A stretch of 64,000 bases of DNA, taken from Leptospira kmetyi serovar Malaysia str. Bejo-Iso9. Its GTDB lineage: Bacteria; Spirochaetota; Leptospiria; Leptospirales; Leptospiraceae. The notes beneath the pieces are model-generated. The model made no database searches, was not told the origin of the DNA, and was given only the letters and a program-made list of their open reading frames with translations. The DNA lies in the NCBI RefSeq assembly GCF_000243735.2, contig NZ_AHMP02000003.1:292501-356500 (forward strand). The letters are read 5' to 3'. Shown piece after piece: positions 61,844 to 64,000 of this stretch. Positions within the stretch are counted from its first letter, which is position 1. Every line of letters starts with the position of its first letter. The translations under genes were made by a program, and so were the position numbers.

Positions 61844-62320
61844 TTACGCGACTTTTTTCAGTTCCGCGATACATTCTTTACAGCTGTCCGCGCAATTCTT
61901 GCAGATTTCGTGATGGGATTCGTGAACTCTACATTCTTTCTCGCAGGTTTCGCAAGCCTTGATGCAAACCGCGGCGATTTCCTTTGTAAGCGGAGAATTG
62001 GAAGCGCCCAAACTTACGAACGCCTTACAAAGAGCCAGAGTGTCCTTTACGGTTTTTAAACAATCGGCGAGCATCGTATCTCCGGTGGAAAGATTCTCCT
62101 CACAATGAGAAAGACAGATTTCCGCGTTTAAGATACATTTGGAAGCCGCTTCGAGTGTTTTACGATCCACTTTTTTCGGAGCCGCGCCCGATGCGGGTTT
62201 TTCCGATTTCTTGGAGGACTCGTGGTGTTTGTGTCCGGATTCTTTTGCCAAAAGGGAACCGGCGGATGCAAACGCGAGCAGTGCGGCGGATTGAGAGATT
62301 AATTCTTTTCTAGTCAACAT
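61844..62320 (-). CDS. Exported four-helix copper-binding (Csp/DUF326-like) protein
   Basis: A 158-residue protein similar to copper storage proteins, which bind many Cu(I) ions inside a four-helix bundle. The N-terminus has a signal-like stretch ([24 protein letters not shown]). After a Lys/Ser/His-rich linker, about 15 cysteines are spaced along four helices ([55 protein letters not shown]). Those CxxxC runs are the DUF326/Csp hallmark. ATG 62320 with AAGGA at about 7 nt gives the signal-like N-terminus. It is the middle gene of a likely copper-handling operon. Confidence 0.87.
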   Translation of the reverse strand: MLTRKELISQSAALLAFASAGSLLAKESGHKHHESSKKSEKPASGAAPKKVDRKTLEAASKCILNAEICLSHCEENLSTGDTMLADCLKTVKDTLALCKAFVSLGASNSPLTKEIAAVCIKACETCEKECRVHESHHEICKNCADSCKECIAELKKVA

Positions 62321-62388
62321 ACAATATTCCTTAATTCTAAAATTCAAAAAACGAGTTTAAAGGGTAAAACAAAAAAGGGAAGGATGGA

Positions 62389-62793
62389 TCAGATCAGAAG
62401 TCGAACCGATGCGATCGATTGAAACGTGAATTTTTGAGAGCTCGGGTTCGGACTTCGACCATACAAATCTTTGCGATCGGTATGAATTCCGAATCCGAAA
62501 TCGAAGGGGTTCTGCAGAACGGACAAAACCAAAAAATAATTTCTATCCAACTCGGGAGTTTTCGGATGAACGGATTCCGGAGAAACGAGTATGTCGCAGG
62601 AAGAACAGGTTGGAACGGGATCGTTCGACTTTTCGGTTTGATGACAAGGAGGAAGATCGTTAGCCGAGATTTGTTCGGAAAATCCGAAGGCCGGACATTG
62701 ATTTCCGGAAAGCATTACGGTAAAACAAAGGAGGGCAACCACCAAACCGGTCATGCCAAAAAGAGCGGCCAGACGTTTCGTTTTTTTGCTCAT
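62389..62793 (-). CDS. Small exported Cys-containing protein (DUF2946-like) of the copper cluster
   Basis: A 134-residue protein with an N-terminal membrane/signal helix (about 9-27, LFGMTGLVVALLCFTVML). A short Cys/His-rich segment follows (QCPAFGF, PPCHQT, CSSCDI). This composition recalls DUF2946-type proteins that sit in copper operons, but the match is loose. AAGGGG is placed just before ATG 62793. It is the first gene of the minus-strand set and diverges from the REC-GGDEF gene. Confidence 0.6.
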   Translation of the reverse strand: MSKKTKRLAALFGMTGLVVALLCFTVMLSGNQCPAFGFSEQISANDLPPCHQTEKSNDPVPTCSSCDILVSPESVHPKTPELDRNYFLVLSVLQNPFDFGFGIHTDRKDLYGRSPNPSSQKFTFQSIASVRLLI

Positions 62794-62813
62794 CCTGCCC
62801 CTTAGACTTTGGG

Positions 62814-62847
<34 letters not shown>

Positions 62848-62862
62848 TCGTTTGATTTCATT

Positions 62863-62868
62863 TATAAT
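62863..62868 (+). promoter_or_regulatory. Consensus -10 element ahead of the REC-GGDEF gene
   Basis: TATAAT is an exact -10 consensus, about 65 nt before the start codon, but no good -35 is found 15-18 nt upstream. A weak promoter or one needing an activator is possible. Confidence 0.35.
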
Positions 62869-62933
62869 TCGGTAGAGCTTAGTATCCTTCCGAGGCTCGG
62901 CGAAACTTTGAAACACCGAGGAGAACATCCGTG

Positions 62934-63926
<993 letters not shown>

Positions 63927-63942
63927 ACGCGCGAAATTTCGA

Positions 63943-64000
63943 CTAACGTTCTTCGTTTGGATCGATCCATAAAAATTGAATGTCGTTTACGTTGGTTCCG
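63943..64000 (-). CDS. C-terminal end of a further minus-strand gene (partial)
   Basis: The last 58 bases read on the minus strand as 18 residues (GTNVNDIQFLWIDPNEER) then a TAG at 63943-63945. Composition looks coding, but the protein cannot be identified. It would be convergent with the REC-GGDEF gene, 16 nt apart. Confidence 0.5.
   Translation of the reverse strand, partial: GTNVNDIQFLWIDPNEER

Noticed and set aside
62389..62793. Firm assignment of the first copper-cluster gene to DUF2946
   Set aside because: The match rests on composition and a few Cys/His positions only; kept as a loose resemblance.

Overview
The window looks like chromosomal DNA from a spirochaete of the genus Leptospira. 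This is inferred from gene content and protein style: an RRM protein, many PAS-type sensor kinases, an adenylate cyclase next to FecR/Fn3 surface proteins, loose spirochaetal lipoboxes, and moderate GC. The species cannot be fixed from sequence alone. There is no phage, insertion sequence, CRISPR array or rRNA operon. About 50 genes are packed into short operons, many with 4-nt ATGA overlaps.

Layout. 1-9.3 kb, minus strand: the 5' part of fliF (cut by the left edge), then an envelope/iron run read right to left: ABC1/UbiB-like kinase, feoA, feoB, an LTA-synthase-like phosphotransferase, a NeuB-family synthase and an M23 peptidase with a discoidin-like domain. 9.5-16 kb: an orphan XPB/Ssl2-type helicase-associated protein, a small unknown protein, a chemoreceptor and a TPR protein. 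16.5-26.5 kb, housekeeping: ilvB-ilvN, a hotdog thioesterase, hemW with a membrane-anchored GH3 hexosaminidase, a GDSL esterase, tRNA-Gly(GCC), and tig-clpP-clpX. 26.9-31.3 kb: a PiT phosphate transporter fused to a PhoU-like tail, an SrkA-type kinase, and an RRM protein coupled to an exported FKBP.

31.4-36.7 kb is one of the two most interesting stretches. A PAS histidine kinase and a PAS-SpoIIE/RsbU phosphatase run directly into poly-gamma-glutamate genes (pgsB, pgsC, pgsW), with no pgsA/capA nearby. 36.8-49.2 kb: a DUF445 membrane protein operon, two HisKA_2-type kinases, a cyclic-nucleotide-binding protein, a lipoprotein hydrolase, a hybrid kinase and an ABC-F ATPase.

49.2-57.7 kb is the second stretch. 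It is a four-gene minus-strand operon: class III adenylate cyclase, a FecR-domain protein with Fn3-like repeats, a DUF5683-type protein and a beta-helix lipoprotein. The cyclase carries an N-terminal region that resembles a degenerate dual-specificity phosphatase. 57.9-64 kb: cyclophilin, a kinase paired with a REC-PAS-HisKA_2 kinase, a three-gene copper-handling cluster with a Csp-like four-helix protein, a REC-GGDEF diguanylate cyclase, and the tail of one more minus-strand gene.

The common theme is signalling tied to the cell envelope: six histidine kinases, one RsbU phosphatase, one adenylate cyclase, one cNMP-binding protein, one diguanylate cyclase and one chemoreceptor. No classical DNA-binding response regulator is present.
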